Positions 1 through 6,218 of a stretch of 6,405 nucleotides of DNA are shown here, one piece after another. The notes beneath the pieces were generated by a model, which was not told where the DNA came from, did not search any database, and saw only the letters and a list, made by a program, of their open reading frames with translations. Position 1 is the first letter of the stretch, and each line of letters opens with the position of its first letter. The stretch covers positions 1-6,405 of the forward strand of contig JAIRRF010000336.1 in NCBI GenBank assembly GCA_031256115.1, written 5' to 3'. Source of the stretch: Treponema sp. (GTDB lineage: Bacteria; Spirochaetota; Spirochaetia; Treponematales; Breznakiellaceae). Made by a program: the position numbers and the translations under genes.

Positions 1-72
1 AATACCGTCCGGGGCGCCGCCGGCGGTGGTGTCCTGAGTGCGGAACTGTTAAGGCACAAGGGTTATTTATGA
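1..72 (+). CDS. asd: Aspartate-semialdehyde dehydrogenase, C-terminal end (partial)
   Basis: Only the last 23 codons of this gene are in the window, ending at a TGA at 70-72. The peptide begins NTVRGAAGGG and ends AELLRHKGYL. The NTVRGAAGG(G)-x(n)-AELL ending is typical of the C-terminus of the archaeal/fungal-type aspartate-semialdehyde dehydrogenases, which make L-aspartate 4-semialdehyde from aspartyl phosphate with NADPH for lysine, DAP, threonine and methionine synthesis. The next gene is a diaminopimelate decarboxylase whose ATG overlaps this stop codon (ATGA), so the two are very likely co-translated lysine-pathway genes. The call rests on a short tail remembered from the family and on context; the catalytic Cys and His lie outside the window. 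Another NAD(P)-dependent dehydrogenase with a similar tail cannot be fully excluded. Confidence 0.68.
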   Translation, partial: NTVRGAAGGGVLSAELLRHKGYL

Positions 73-1322
73 GCGGTCTCGCAAAAACCTTTCCCCTGTC
101 CAAAAAAGAACTGGAAGAATTAACCAATACGTATCCCACACCTTTCTATCTATACGATGAAAAGGCCATTCGCAATAATGCCCGGAGGATTACCGGTGCC
201 TTTGGCGTGTTTCCCGGTTTTAAAGAACACTTTGCAGTAAAAGCCCTGCCCAATCCTGCTATTCTAAAAATTCTGGCAGAGGAAGGCTTTGGGGCGGATT
301 GTTCCAGCCTTATGGAATTGCTTCTGGCGGAGATGGCCGGCCTGAAAGGCGAAGAAATCATGTTTAGTTCCAACAACACTCCAGCTGAAGAATACCGGGA
401 AGCCCGGCGGCTTGGGGCGGTAATAAACCTGGACGACTTTAGCCACATTGAATTTTTACAAAACAGTGCGGGTTTGCCGGAGCTGATCTCTTGCCGTTAC
501 AATCCCGGCCCCATAAAAGCGGGGAATGCAATTATCGGGAAACCCGAAGAAGCAAAGTACGGTTTTACACGGGAACAGATCCTGGCAGCCTATCCGCTGC
601 TTCAGGAAAATGGGGTTAAACGTTTCGGCCTTCATACCATGGTGGCATCCAACGAGCTTTCTTTGGAATACCACATTGAAACGGCCCGGATGCTTTTTGA
701 ACTGGTTGTAGAAATAAAGGAAAAAACCGGCATTTCCATGGAATTTGCTAATCTGGGCGGCGGCGTCGGTATCCCATACGAACCGGAAGACAAGGCCGTG
801 GATTATCAGGATTTGGTAAAGGGTATTAAAGCAGCGTACCGGGAAATAATTGACCCCGCCTGCCTGGATTCACACCCCCCCCTCGGTATCCGTATTGAAT
901 GGGGCAGAGCGGTTACCGGTCCCTACGGCTGGCTTGTAACCAGGGCTATTCATACAAAAAACATTTACCGCAGCTATATTGGACTGGATGCCTGTATGGC
1001 GGATTTCATGCGTCCTGCCATCTACGGCGCATACCATCACATCAGTGTTTTAGGCAGGGAAAACGAAACGCCGGTCGGCATCTTCGATGTAACAGGAAGC
1101 CTTTGCGAAAACAATGACAAGTTTGCCGTTCAGCGGCCGCTTCCCAAAATTGACTCCGGAGATTTTGTGATAATCCATGATGCAGGCGCCCACGGCAGAG
1201 CCATGGGTTTTAACTATAACGGAAAACTCCGCTGCGGAGAATTACTCGTCAAAAGCGAAGGTAATATTGTCCAAATACGCAGACCGGAAACCGCGGCTGA
1301 TTACTTTGCCACTATAGAATAG
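69..1322 (+). CDS. lysA: Diaminopimelate decarboxylase, atypical subclass
   Basis: This 417-residue protein fits a PLP-dependent fold-type III decarboxylase that converts meso-diaminopimelate to L-lysine in the cytoplasm. The alanine-racemase-like barrel carries the PLP lysine K58 in FAVKALPNP, the histidine H189 in GLHTMVASN, and the glycine-rich phosphate loop NLGGG at 228-232. The C-terminal beta domain carries the dimer-partner Cys-Glu motif SLCENND (C346, E347), as in the CESGD motif of classical LysA, then GAHGRAMGFNYNGKLR around 373-387. Several motifs deviate from the textbook LysA: EWGR (277-280) replaces EPGR, GAHG replaces GAYG, and HTMVASN replaces HCHIGSQ. They co-vary, which points to a distinct subclass rather than decay. 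Length is normal. The ATG overlaps the upstream stop by 4 nt and has only a weak AAGGG at 58-62, so translational coupling is likely. A related D-ornithine/lysine or carboxynorspermidine-type decarboxylase is possible, but the Asd neighbour favours lysine synthesis. Confidence 0.88.
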   Translation: MSGLAKTFPLSKKELEELTNTYPTPFYLYDEKAIRNNARRITGAFGVFPGFKEHFAVKALPNPAILKILAEEGFGADCSSLMELLLAEMAGLKGEEIMFSSNNTPAEEYREARRLGAVINLDDFSHIEFLQNSAGLPELISCRYNPGPIKAGNAIIGKPEEAKYGFTREQILAAYPLLQENGVKRFGLHTMVASNELSLEYHIETARMLFELVVEIKEKTGISMEFANLGGGVGIPYEPEDKAVDYQDLVKGIKAAYREIIDPACLDSHPPLGIRIEWGRAVTGPYGWLVTRAIHTKNIYRSYIGLDACMADFMRPAIYGAYHHISVLGRENETPVGIFDVTGSLCENNDKFAVQRPLPKIDSGDFVIIHDAGAHGRAMGFNYNGKLRCGELLVKSEGNIVQIRRPETAADYFATIE

Positions 1323-1344
1323 ATCAAAAAATGCCGAAGATCGT

Positions 1345-1351
1345 AAAGGAG
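1345..1351 (+). promoter_or_regulatory. Shine-Dalgarno site of the secreted TPR gene
   Basis: AAAGGAG lies 8 nt upstream of the ATG at 1360 in the 37-nt gap after lysA. It is the clearest ribosome binding site on the left half of the window and fixes the start of this gene. Confidence 0.75.
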
Positions 1352-1359
1352 ATCTGTCC

Positions 1360-2196
1360 ATGGGGGAAAAAAAACCTGTAAAAAAACCAGTTTTGCTCCT
1401 TTTGTTGATTGCCGTCGGCCTTGGTCTGTGTTATGCCCAGGGCCGTTCCATATCTCCGGAGGAACATATAAAAGCAGGTGTCAGTTTTTACAGCGAAGGC
1501 AAATTTGCCGAAACCTCAGCCCGTATGCGGCTTGCCGGCCCGGTTCCGGAAGCATTATACTGGCTTTCCCTGGCGGAACTGTCCATGGGAAACTTCAACG
1601 AAGCCATTGCCGCCCTGGATATGCTGGAACAAGTCGATCAGAGCAGCCGGTGGAGTAGAGAAGTTCCCTACCACCGGGGACGCTGCCTTTTTTATCTCCA
1701 TCAATATGAAGCGGCGCTGCTTGCTTTTATTAGTTATTCGTATTTTCTGGAACCGGAGGATCCCCGCATGGCCGCTTCTTATTTCTGGGCCGGAGAATGT
1801 TTTTATGCCCTTGGCTATATGGATAATGCGGCAAATTCTTTTTCCATGATAATAGAAAAATATCCTTACAGCGCAAAATATGAAGGCGCTTCTTACCGGC
1901 TAAGCCTGATAAACCAGAAAAAAATAGAAACGGAACTCTTAACCATTATTAAATGGAGCCATGAGGAATCATTAAAATCCCTGGTAGAATACCGTGAAAG
2001 GGAAAAGTTATACGAACAGGCTATTGCCGCTTACAGGCAGCGGATTGATGAATTGCTGGCAAAAACCGGGACACAGGAAAACGAGACGCCTGCTCCTTTA
2101 GATAACGATAACCAGACAACAATCCAGGAATTAAGAACCACAACCGAGGAATTAAATGCCATTCTGAATACCATGCTTAACGACGGGGAACCATGA
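1360..2196 (+). CDS. Secreted tetratricopeptide-repeat protein
   Basis: This 278-residue protein is probably exported and binds protein partners; no enzymatic motif is visible. Residues 1-26 form a signal peptide: basic n-region (KKPVKK), hydrophobic core VLLLLLIAVGLGL, and a CYA-Q cleavage site after A26. C24 is preceded by LGL, which is a poor lipobox because Leu is at -1, so lipidation is less likely than signal peptidase I cleavage. TPR-like helix pairs follow at about 33-60, 64-97, 104-137 and 138-171, including ALYWLSLAELSMGNFNEAIA and SYFWAGECFYALGYMDNAAN. Residues 205-234 are charged and helical (coiled-coil candidate), 235-252 form a polar linker, and 253-272 a final amphipathic helix. 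The layout recalls periplasmic CpoB/YbgF- or BamD-like TPR adaptors, but the family cannot be named from sequence alone. The stop overlaps the next start by 4 nt (ATGA), indicating an operon with the two genes that follow. Confidence 0.85.
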   Translation: MGEKKPVKKPVLLLLLIAVGLGLCYAQGRSISPEEHIKAGVSFYSEGKFAETSARMRLAGPVPEALYWLSLAELSMGNFNEAIAALDMLEQVDQSSRWSREVPYHRGRCLFYLHQYEAALLAFISYSYFLEPEDPRMAASYFWAGECFYALGYMDNAANSFSMIIEKYPYSAKYEGASYRLSLINQKKIETELLTIIKWSHEESLKSLVEYREREKLYEQAIAAYRQRIDELLAKTGTQENETPAPLDNDNQTTIQELRTTTEELNAILNTMLNDGEP

Positions 2197-3227
2197 AAAA
2201 AATCATTTTTTCCCTGGCTTTTTTATACATGGTTTATTCTGCCGCCCTTGGAGCGGAATTCAGCGACGGGCGAATTCGACTGGTTCTCCACGAAAACACC
2301 GGCCATTTTTCCCTGTATTATTTGACTTATGTTGACGGAAAGCCATATGAACCTTTATTTACAGACAGGGATCCACGGTCAAGTTTTCTTTCATTAATGG
2401 TCAATAACCAGAGCTACCGGCTTGGCGAAAGTTCCTTTTTTAAAACCACCCTGGGGGGCACTCTTTCCGCTCCGGTTTTTATGTATGAATCCTCATTGTT
2501 AACTGTAACAAATAGTTTTAGCTTTATTAAAACCGGTTCATCTCTGCTTTCAAACGGCGTAATGCTTACAATAACCATTACAAACCGGACTGACAGGGAT
2601 GTAGCAGCGGGGATTCGCCTGCTTATTGATACAAATTCGGACGAAAACGATGTTCTTCATTTTATGACCGATCAAAGGGAAATCAATGCTGAAGAAACAA
2701 TAGAACAAGATTCCATCGACAGGTACTGGACTTCCAAAACCGGCTATCTTGTCTTAAAAGTCAGTCTGGACGGCCATACCCGTCCGGATCTTGTCCATTT
2801 TGCCAATTGGAAACGTCTTAACGATGCATCATGGAAAATACCCTATATACAGGGCCGGAATTTCAGCCTGCCCCCCTACTCTGTCAATGATTCGGCTGTT
2901 TGCCATTATTACGATCCGGTCCTGATTCCCCCCCTGGGCGGTTCCCGGATTATTACAGTGGTATTATCCGGCGAAATAGAACAGGATCCTGACTCTGTTG
3001 AGATATCATCTGATTCAACAAGCGGCATTACCGGTTTGCACGGCGCCGCCGGAGGGTACGGCCCAGCCGGACGGTCCGGTTCCATTCAATCAGACCTGGT
3101 TATCCTGCATAATCTACAGATCCAACTGGATGAATTTGCTTCTTCAAACATCGCTGTTTCTGAAGAGGAGTTAGCCGCCATGAAGCTCTTGATTTCCAGG
3201 ATCAAATTAAAGTACGATATTCCATAA
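2193..3227 (+). CDS. Secreted beta-rich protein with Gly-X-Y stretch, function unknown
   Basis: I do not recognise this 344-residue protein. Residues 1-20/21 form a signal peptide (MKK, hydrophobic core, AALG-A), so it is extracytoplasmic. Residues 22-262 alternate short hydrophobic and polar segments as in beta-sandwich folds, with phrases such as GVMLTITITNRTDRDVAAGIR that recall Ig-like or transglutaminase-associated accessory domains describing 'regular' or 'extended' strands. Residues 278-298 are seven uninterrupted Gly-X-Y triplets (GIT GLH GAA GGY GPA and so on), a short collagen-like or flexible linker. Residues 299-344 are a helical tail (QIQLDEFASSNIAVSEEELA) that could form a coiled coil. 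The start is set by the ATGA overlap with the TPR gene and a GGGGAA at 2185-2190. Only one cysteine (C237) remains in the mature part. A structural role in an envelope complex with its neighbours is inference. Confidence 0.8.
   Translation: MKKIIFSLAFLYMVYSAALGAEFSDGRIRLVLHENTGHFSLYYLTYVDGKPYEPLFTDRDPRSSFLSLMVNNQSYRLGESSFFKTTLGGTLSAPVFMYESSLLTVTNSFSFIKTGSSLLSNGVMLTITITNRTDRDVAAGIRLLIDTNSDENDVLHFMTDQREINAEETIEQDSIDRYWTSKTGYLVLKVSLDGHTRPDLVHFANWKRLNDASWKIPYIQGRNFSLPPYSVNDSAVCHYYDPVLIPPLGGSRIITVVLSGEIEQDPDSVEISSDSTSGITGLHGAAGGYGPAGRSGSIQSDLVILHNLQIQLDEFASSNIAVSEEELAAMKLLISRIKLKYDIP
3024..3086 (+). repeat. Seven collagen-like Gly-X-Y codon triplets
   Basis: Codons 278-298 of the beta-rich protein read as seven consecutive Gly-X-Y triplets, with Gly at 278, 281, 284, 287, 290, 293 and 296. 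The codons used for Gly differ (GGC, GGT, GGA), so this is a periodicity at protein level and not a recent DNA tandem duplication. Seven triplets with one X-position Pro is short for a stable triple helix, so a flexible linker is the simpler reading. Confidence 0.6.
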
Positions 3228-3231
3228 ATTC

Positions 3232-4350
3232 ATGCTGCGGGATCCATTACTCAACAAAGCCCTCCGTCTTTCAAAAATGGGAAAATACGACGAATCTATT
3301 AAACTTTTGGAGGCGGAAGTTTTCCGGTACCAGGATTCATACAACTACTACCATATTTTAGGCAATATCTGCCTCCATGCGGGGGATTTTGGCGGCGCAC
3401 ATACGTATTTTACCAGGGCAAAAAACATAAGATTCCGGGAACCTGCAAACCTCCTGGGTTTGGCGGCATTATTTTTACGCCGGGCAGAAACAGACAGGGC
3501 TCTTGACTTATACCTGGATGTTCAGGATCTGGAACCAAAAAATAAAACCGCAAAACGCGCCCTTAGGGTAATACGGAAATACGGAGGAACCGATGAATTC
3601 AGCGCCTGGCTAATCCGGGGAAAGTTGACATCTCTTTACCCTCCCCTGCCCTGGGCCGGGATTCCGCTTAAACCTCTGCCTCTGATAATTGCGGGGATTG
3701 CGATAGTTGTTGTTCTGGCGGCCGCATTAGGAATAAAAAATATACCGGTTTTTCAGCGGAGCGGGTATGAAGAAGGAGCCCTGGAAAAAACTGAACGGGA
3801 TAGCCCTGTTGAAACGGAGGGACTGTACCGTTATGTTTTTACCGGTCAACAGGTCCTGTCTATGTATCAAAATGCACGGGAACTTTTTAACAAGCATCGT
3901 GACGAAGCGGCCAAACGGGAATTAAACCGTATTTTGGAGTCCAATGCTTCCAGGGCAATAAAAAACAAGGCCCGGCTGTTAAGGGAATATACTGAACCGC
4001 CCGGATTCGACACTCTGAAAGATCATTTTAGCTATGCGGAGGTGGCGGCGGATCCCCTGCTGTACCGGGACTGTCATGTCCTTTGGCGGGGAAGCGCCGC
4101 CAATCTAAGAACCGGTCCAAATACGGTCAGCTTTGAATTTCTGGTGGGTTATGACACCAGGATCGTCATGGAAGGTGCCGTCTTGGTAGAATTGGATTTT
4201 CCCGCGGAAATCAACACCATAGAACCTCTGGAAGTGTTAGGCCGGGTGGTCCCCCTGTCTGTGGATAAATTTATGATTGCCGGAACGGGGATCCATCAAA
4301 GCCCAGCCTTGCTGGGCGGCCCGGCTAAGCCGGGCGGCTCAAAAAATTAG
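3232..4350 (+). CDS. Membrane-anchored TPR protein with extracytoplasmic OB-fold-like domain
   Basis: This 372-residue protein has three parts. Residues 1-120 lack a signal peptide and contain about three TPR-like units (LLNKALRLSKMGKYDESIKL, YHILGNICLHAGDFGGAHTY, LLGLAALFLRRAETDRALDL), expected in the cytoplasm. Residues 148-167 (PLPLIIAGIAIVVVLAAALG) form one strong membrane helix. Residues 170-372 should be outside: a helical region at 205-252, then a beta-rich domain at about 265-345. The pattern there (YAEVAADPLLYRDCHVLWRG, then EFLVGYDTRIVMEG, then EPLEVLGRVV) resembles small OB-fold modules of the tRNA_anti-like type; this is a weak inference. The start lies 4 nt after the previous stop with no Shine-Dalgarno sequence, so coupled translation is likely; M16 is an alternative start. 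The C-terminal 12 residues PALLGGPAKPGG are low-complexity and coincide with two DNA hairpins, which suggests a repeat element supplied the tail. Function unknown. Confidence 0.8.
   Translation: MLRDPLLNKALRLSKMGKYDESIKLLEAEVFRYQDSYNYYHILGNICLHAGDFGGAHTYFTRAKNIRFREPANLLGLAALFLRRAETDRALDLYLDVQDLEPKNKTAKRALRVIRKYGGTDEFSAWLIRGKLTSLYPPLPWAGIPLKPLPLIIAGIAIVVVLAAALGIKNIPVFQRSGYEEGALEKTERDSPVETEGLYRYVFTGQQVLSMYQNARELFNKHRDEAAKRELNRILESNASRAIKNKARLLREYTEPPGFDTLKDHFSYAEVAADPLLYRDCHVLWRGSAANLRTGPNTVSFEFLVGYDTRIVMEGAVLVELDFPAEINTIEPLEVLGRVVPLSVDKFMIAGTGIHQSPALLGGPAKPGGSKN
4301..4335. repeat. Two tandem GC-rich palindromic hairpins at gene end
   Basis: Two perfect 7-bp hairpins with 3-nt loops stand side by side: GCCCAGC-CTT-GCTGGGC (4301-4317) and GCCCGGC-TAA-GCCGGGC (4319-4335). 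The arms of both are near-identical, and one G separates them. They sit inside the last codons of the + strand gene and next to a convergent junction. No T-run follows on the + strand (six A follow instead), and only TTT follows on the - strand, so a classic intrinsic terminator is not clearly supported. A REP-like palindromic repeat or a bidirectional transcription or mRNA 3'-end barrier fits better. Confidence 0.6.
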
Positions 4351-4358
4351 AAAAATTC

Positions 4359-5036
4359 TTACCGGTATTTCTCGTAATCTCCCACCAAAAGGTGAAGCGG
4401 TTTTTCATCTTCTTCTATGCCGGGAAAGCGTCCCCGTTCTTCAAGAAAAAAATTATCTTTATGATCATCGTTGACCATAGATACTTCGCCCAGGAGCAGG
4501 GCCGCATCATCGGACCAGAACTGGTGGAATACTCCCTGCTGCAGGGTTATGCTTTCTCCGGTACCCAGGCTGACCACGGTTCCTGCCTTTACGGTATAGT
4601 TTCTTCCATCCACTGATACGGGGACATCTGATTTTTCGTCCAGGCTATGTTCGTCCAAAGAACGGTACAGTTGAATCTTCAGGGTTCCGCCGCCGCCGCG
4701 GTTTATAATGTCTTCCATCTTGGAATTGTGATAATGCCAGGGCGTTACCTGGCCGGGTTTTACGATAAGCAGCTTTTCCGCATATGTCTTGCCAGAAGGA
4801 TTTTTAAAACTGCCGTTACGGATGGTAAACAGAAAAAGCCCCAGCCTGTCGTAATCTCCGCTTCCAAAATCGGTCAGATCCCAGCCAAGCTGATTTTCCC
4901 TGATTTCATTATATTCGGATCCCCTGGTTTTCCATTCTTCCGGACTCCAGTATGCAAAGGGAGGCAGGGCAAACTGCATTTGTGCAATAAATTCTTTCGC
5001 GTCCCGTATATGGTTATTGATGATTGATCGTTTCAT
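4359..5036 (-). CDS. D-lyxose ketol-isomerase (cupin sugar isomerase)
   Basis: This 225-residue cytoplasmic cupin matches the D-lyxose isomerase family (EC 5.3.1.15), which interconverts D-lyxose and D-xylulose and usually also D-mannose and D-fructose, with a divalent metal such as Mn2+. The metal-binding set is intact: H101 and H103 in TPWHYHNSKMEDIINRGGGG, E108 in the same motif, and H171 in GVFHQFWSDD. K106 is also conserved in this motif. Other family marks are PPFAYWSPEEW near the N-terminus and GEVSMVNDDHKDNFF near 183-197. Length is normal for the family. The ATG has a GGAGG (5041-5045, - strand) 4 nt upstream, a short but acceptable spacing. It lies 39 nt downstream of lgt on the same strand and may share its transcript; its stop faces the TPR/OB gene at 8 nt. 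The physiological sugar is not settled by sequence; feeding plant or mannan-derived sugars into the pentose phosphate or glycolytic pathways is plausible. Confidence 0.9.
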   Translation of the reverse strand: MKRSIINNHIRDAKEFIAQMQFALPPFAYWSPEEWKTRGSEYNEIRENQLGWDLTDFGSGDYDRLGLFLFTIRNGSFKNPSGKTYAEKLLIVKPGQVTPWHYHNSKMEDIINRGGGGTLKIQLYRSLDEHSLDEKSDVPVSVDGRNYTVKAGTVVSLGTGESITLQQGVFHQFWSDDAALLLGEVSMVNDDHKDNFFLEERGRFPGIEEDEKPLHLLVGDYEKYR

Positions 5037-5040
5037 ACTG

Positions 5041-5045
5041 CCTCC
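5041..5045 (-). promoter_or_regulatory. Shine-Dalgarno site of the lyxose isomerase gene
   Basis: On the - strand GGAGG is followed by CAGT and then ATG. It supports the start at 5036 and shows that the gene can be translated independently of lgt. Confidence 0.7.
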
Positions 5046-5075
5046 GTAGGAATAATATACACTAATTCAACGCCG

Positions 5076-6101
5076 TCAGCGCTTTTTTAGTTTTCGCCGG
5101 TTTCGCCTGTGGCGGCGTTCTTCTTCTTCTTTTGTGGGGTAAATTCTGACCGGTATCCTGTCCGGCAGACGGGAAGCGGCAAAGATCCAGGCAAGTCCCA
5201 GAAGGATCATGATAAAGCAGAAAACCTGTCCGGTAGAAAAATTAAACAGTGAACTAAATATAGCCGGAGGCAAATCAGTTTTTACAAGGGTGATACGGTA
5301 GCCCAGGCTTGCATCGGGTTCCCTGAAATATTCAATTACAAAACGGAAAAACCCGTAGCCGACCAGATATATTCCAACCAAAAAGCCCTTAAATGGTTTT
5401 TTGTTCCGTAAAAACCATATGATAAGCCAAAGAACTATTCCCTCAAATAAAGCTTCGTATAGCTGAGACGGGTGACGGGGAAGATTAACATAACCGGATG
5501 CCTCAGTAATGCCTGTTTTTTCCGCCAGATTTCGGACCCATTCCTCCTTAACGGAAAGTTCCGCATTAGGAAAAATCATACCCAATGGGCCGGCAGTAAC
5601 CCTGCCGTACAATTCTGCATTGATAAAATTGCCCAACCTTCCAAATGTATAACCCAGCGGGATACTGGCGGCATACATATCTCCTATTTCCCGGTAATCA
5701 AAACGCCGACGGGCGGAGTAAATCAGGATTGCCAGGGCGCCTCCGATAACTCCGCCATGGTAACTCATTCCGGAAAGACCAATAAAGCGGCCTTTCTGGA
5801 AAGGCCAAAGGATAAGCCAGGGTTCACGGCGATAAATAGGGCTGGTTTCATAAACAAGTGTCGCAAAGATCCGGGCGCCCAGTATCAGGGAAAGGATTCC
5901 CCAGAAAAAGAGCCCTGAAAGTTCATCATCTTTCATGGGAAAGTTCCGCTCTTTAATCTGAACACGGTAAAGCATATATGCAATACTGAATGCTACCAGA
6001 TACATCAGGCCGTACCATCGGAAAGGCAGCCCCGGAATAATTTCCGGTTTCAGCCAGGAAGGGAAGTTAACAACCAACAACATTGAGCTTATCGTTTCCA
6101 T
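5076..6101 (-). CDS. lgt: Prolipoprotein diacylglyceryl transferase
   Basis: Lgt moves a diacylglyceryl group from phosphatidylglycerol to the lipobox cysteine of prolipoproteins, the first step of lipoprotein maturation in the inner membrane. The protein is a multi-pass membrane protein with the Lgt signature GRLGNFINAELYG at 154-166, giving R155, N158, E163 and G166 (E. coli R143, N146, E151, G154 with an offset of 12). H115 in SYHGGVIGG matches E. coli H103, Y30 in FRWYGLMY matches Y26, and R253 and R260 in FFRFVIEYFREPD match R239 and R246. RHPSQLYEALFEG follows at 209-221. All known key residues are present. At 341 residues it is longer than the usual 260-290, through extra residues around 178-205, another insertion at 264-290, and a strongly basic tail at 325-341 (RRHRRNRRKLKKR). 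No Shine-Dalgarno sequence precedes the first ATG; M7 at 6083 is an alternative start, and SWLKPEIIPGLPFRWYGLMY begins well after either. Confidence 0.97.
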   Translation of the reverse strand: METISSMLLVVNFPSWLKPEIIPGLPFRWYGLMYLVAFSIAYMLYRVQIKERNFPMKDDELSGLFFWGILSLILGARIFATLVYETSPIYRREPWLILWPFQKGRFIGLSGMSYHGGVIGGALAILIYSARRRFDYREIGDMYAASIPLGYTFGRLGNFINAELYGRVTAGPLGMIFPNAELSVKEEWVRNLAEKTGITEASGYVNLPRHPSQLYEALFEGIVLWLIIWFLRNKKPFKGFLVGIYLVGYGFFRFVIEYFREPDASLGYRITLVKTDLPPAIFSSLFNFSTGQVFCFIMILLGLAWIFAASRLPDRIPVRIYPTKEEEERRHRRNRRKLKKR

Positions 6102-6161
6102 GTAAAAAAAATAACAAGTAATTTAGCTTGTTCAAAAACTCTGTTAGTTTCGGAACAATTA

Positions 6162-6190
6162 ATAATACATGCCTATGCTTCCCATGACCA
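6162..6190 (-). promoter_or_regulatory. Candidate sigma70-type promoter for lgt
   Basis: On the - strand TGGTCA (6185-6190, 4 of 6 matches to TTGACA) is separated by 17 nt from TATTAT (6162-6167, 5 of 6 to TATAAT). Initiation would fall near 6155, giving a leader of roughly 54 nt to the ATG at 6101. This is consensus matching only. Confidence 0.4.
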
Positions 6191-6213
6191 CCCCCCGGGG
6201 GTATACTTGTTTC

Positions 6214-6218
6214 AGGAG
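6214..6218 (+). promoter_or_regulatory. Shine-Dalgarno site of malQ
   Basis: AGGAG lies 6 nt before the ATG at 6225 and supports that start. The CTTGTT motif overlaps the region just upstream (6206-6211), so a bound regulator there would also cover the ribosome site. Confidence 0.75.

Noticed and set aside
146..674. Open frames on the - strand within lysA
   Set aside because: They are antisense to conserved PLP-binding segments and lack start signals.
1312..1317. TATAGA as a -10 box for a promoter before the secreted TPR gene
   Set aside because: No acceptable -35 element lies about 17 nt upstream, and it falls within the lysA coding end.
1420..1445. Lipobox at C24 of the secreted TPR protein
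   Set aside because: The residues before the Cys are LGL, with Leu at -1, where small residues are expected; the CYA-Q site is a better signal peptidase I site.
2871..2934. C6 and C7 runs in the beta-rich protein gene as phase-variation tracts
   Set aside because: They encode Pro-Pro pairs, are short, and similar runs at Pro codons recur in this window, so composition explains them.
4301..4350. Intrinsic terminator for the + strand gene at the double hairpin
   Set aside because: The stems are followed by A-rich sequence and no T-run; on the - strand only TTT follows, so it was entered as a palindromic repeat instead.
4647..5027. Open frame on the + strand opposite the lyxose isomerase gene
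   Set aside because: It is a shadow of the conserved cupin; the opposite strand carries intact metal-binding motifs and a Shine-Dalgarno sequence.
5472..5918. Long open frame on the + strand opposite lgt
   Set aside because: It is antisense to the signature region of a clear Lgt, has no ribosome site, and its translation has no recognisable domain.
6202..6207. TATACT as the -10 box of malQ
   Set aside because: Initiation would fall within the ribosome binding site, leaving almost no leader, and the -35 position (TTCCCA) is a poor match.
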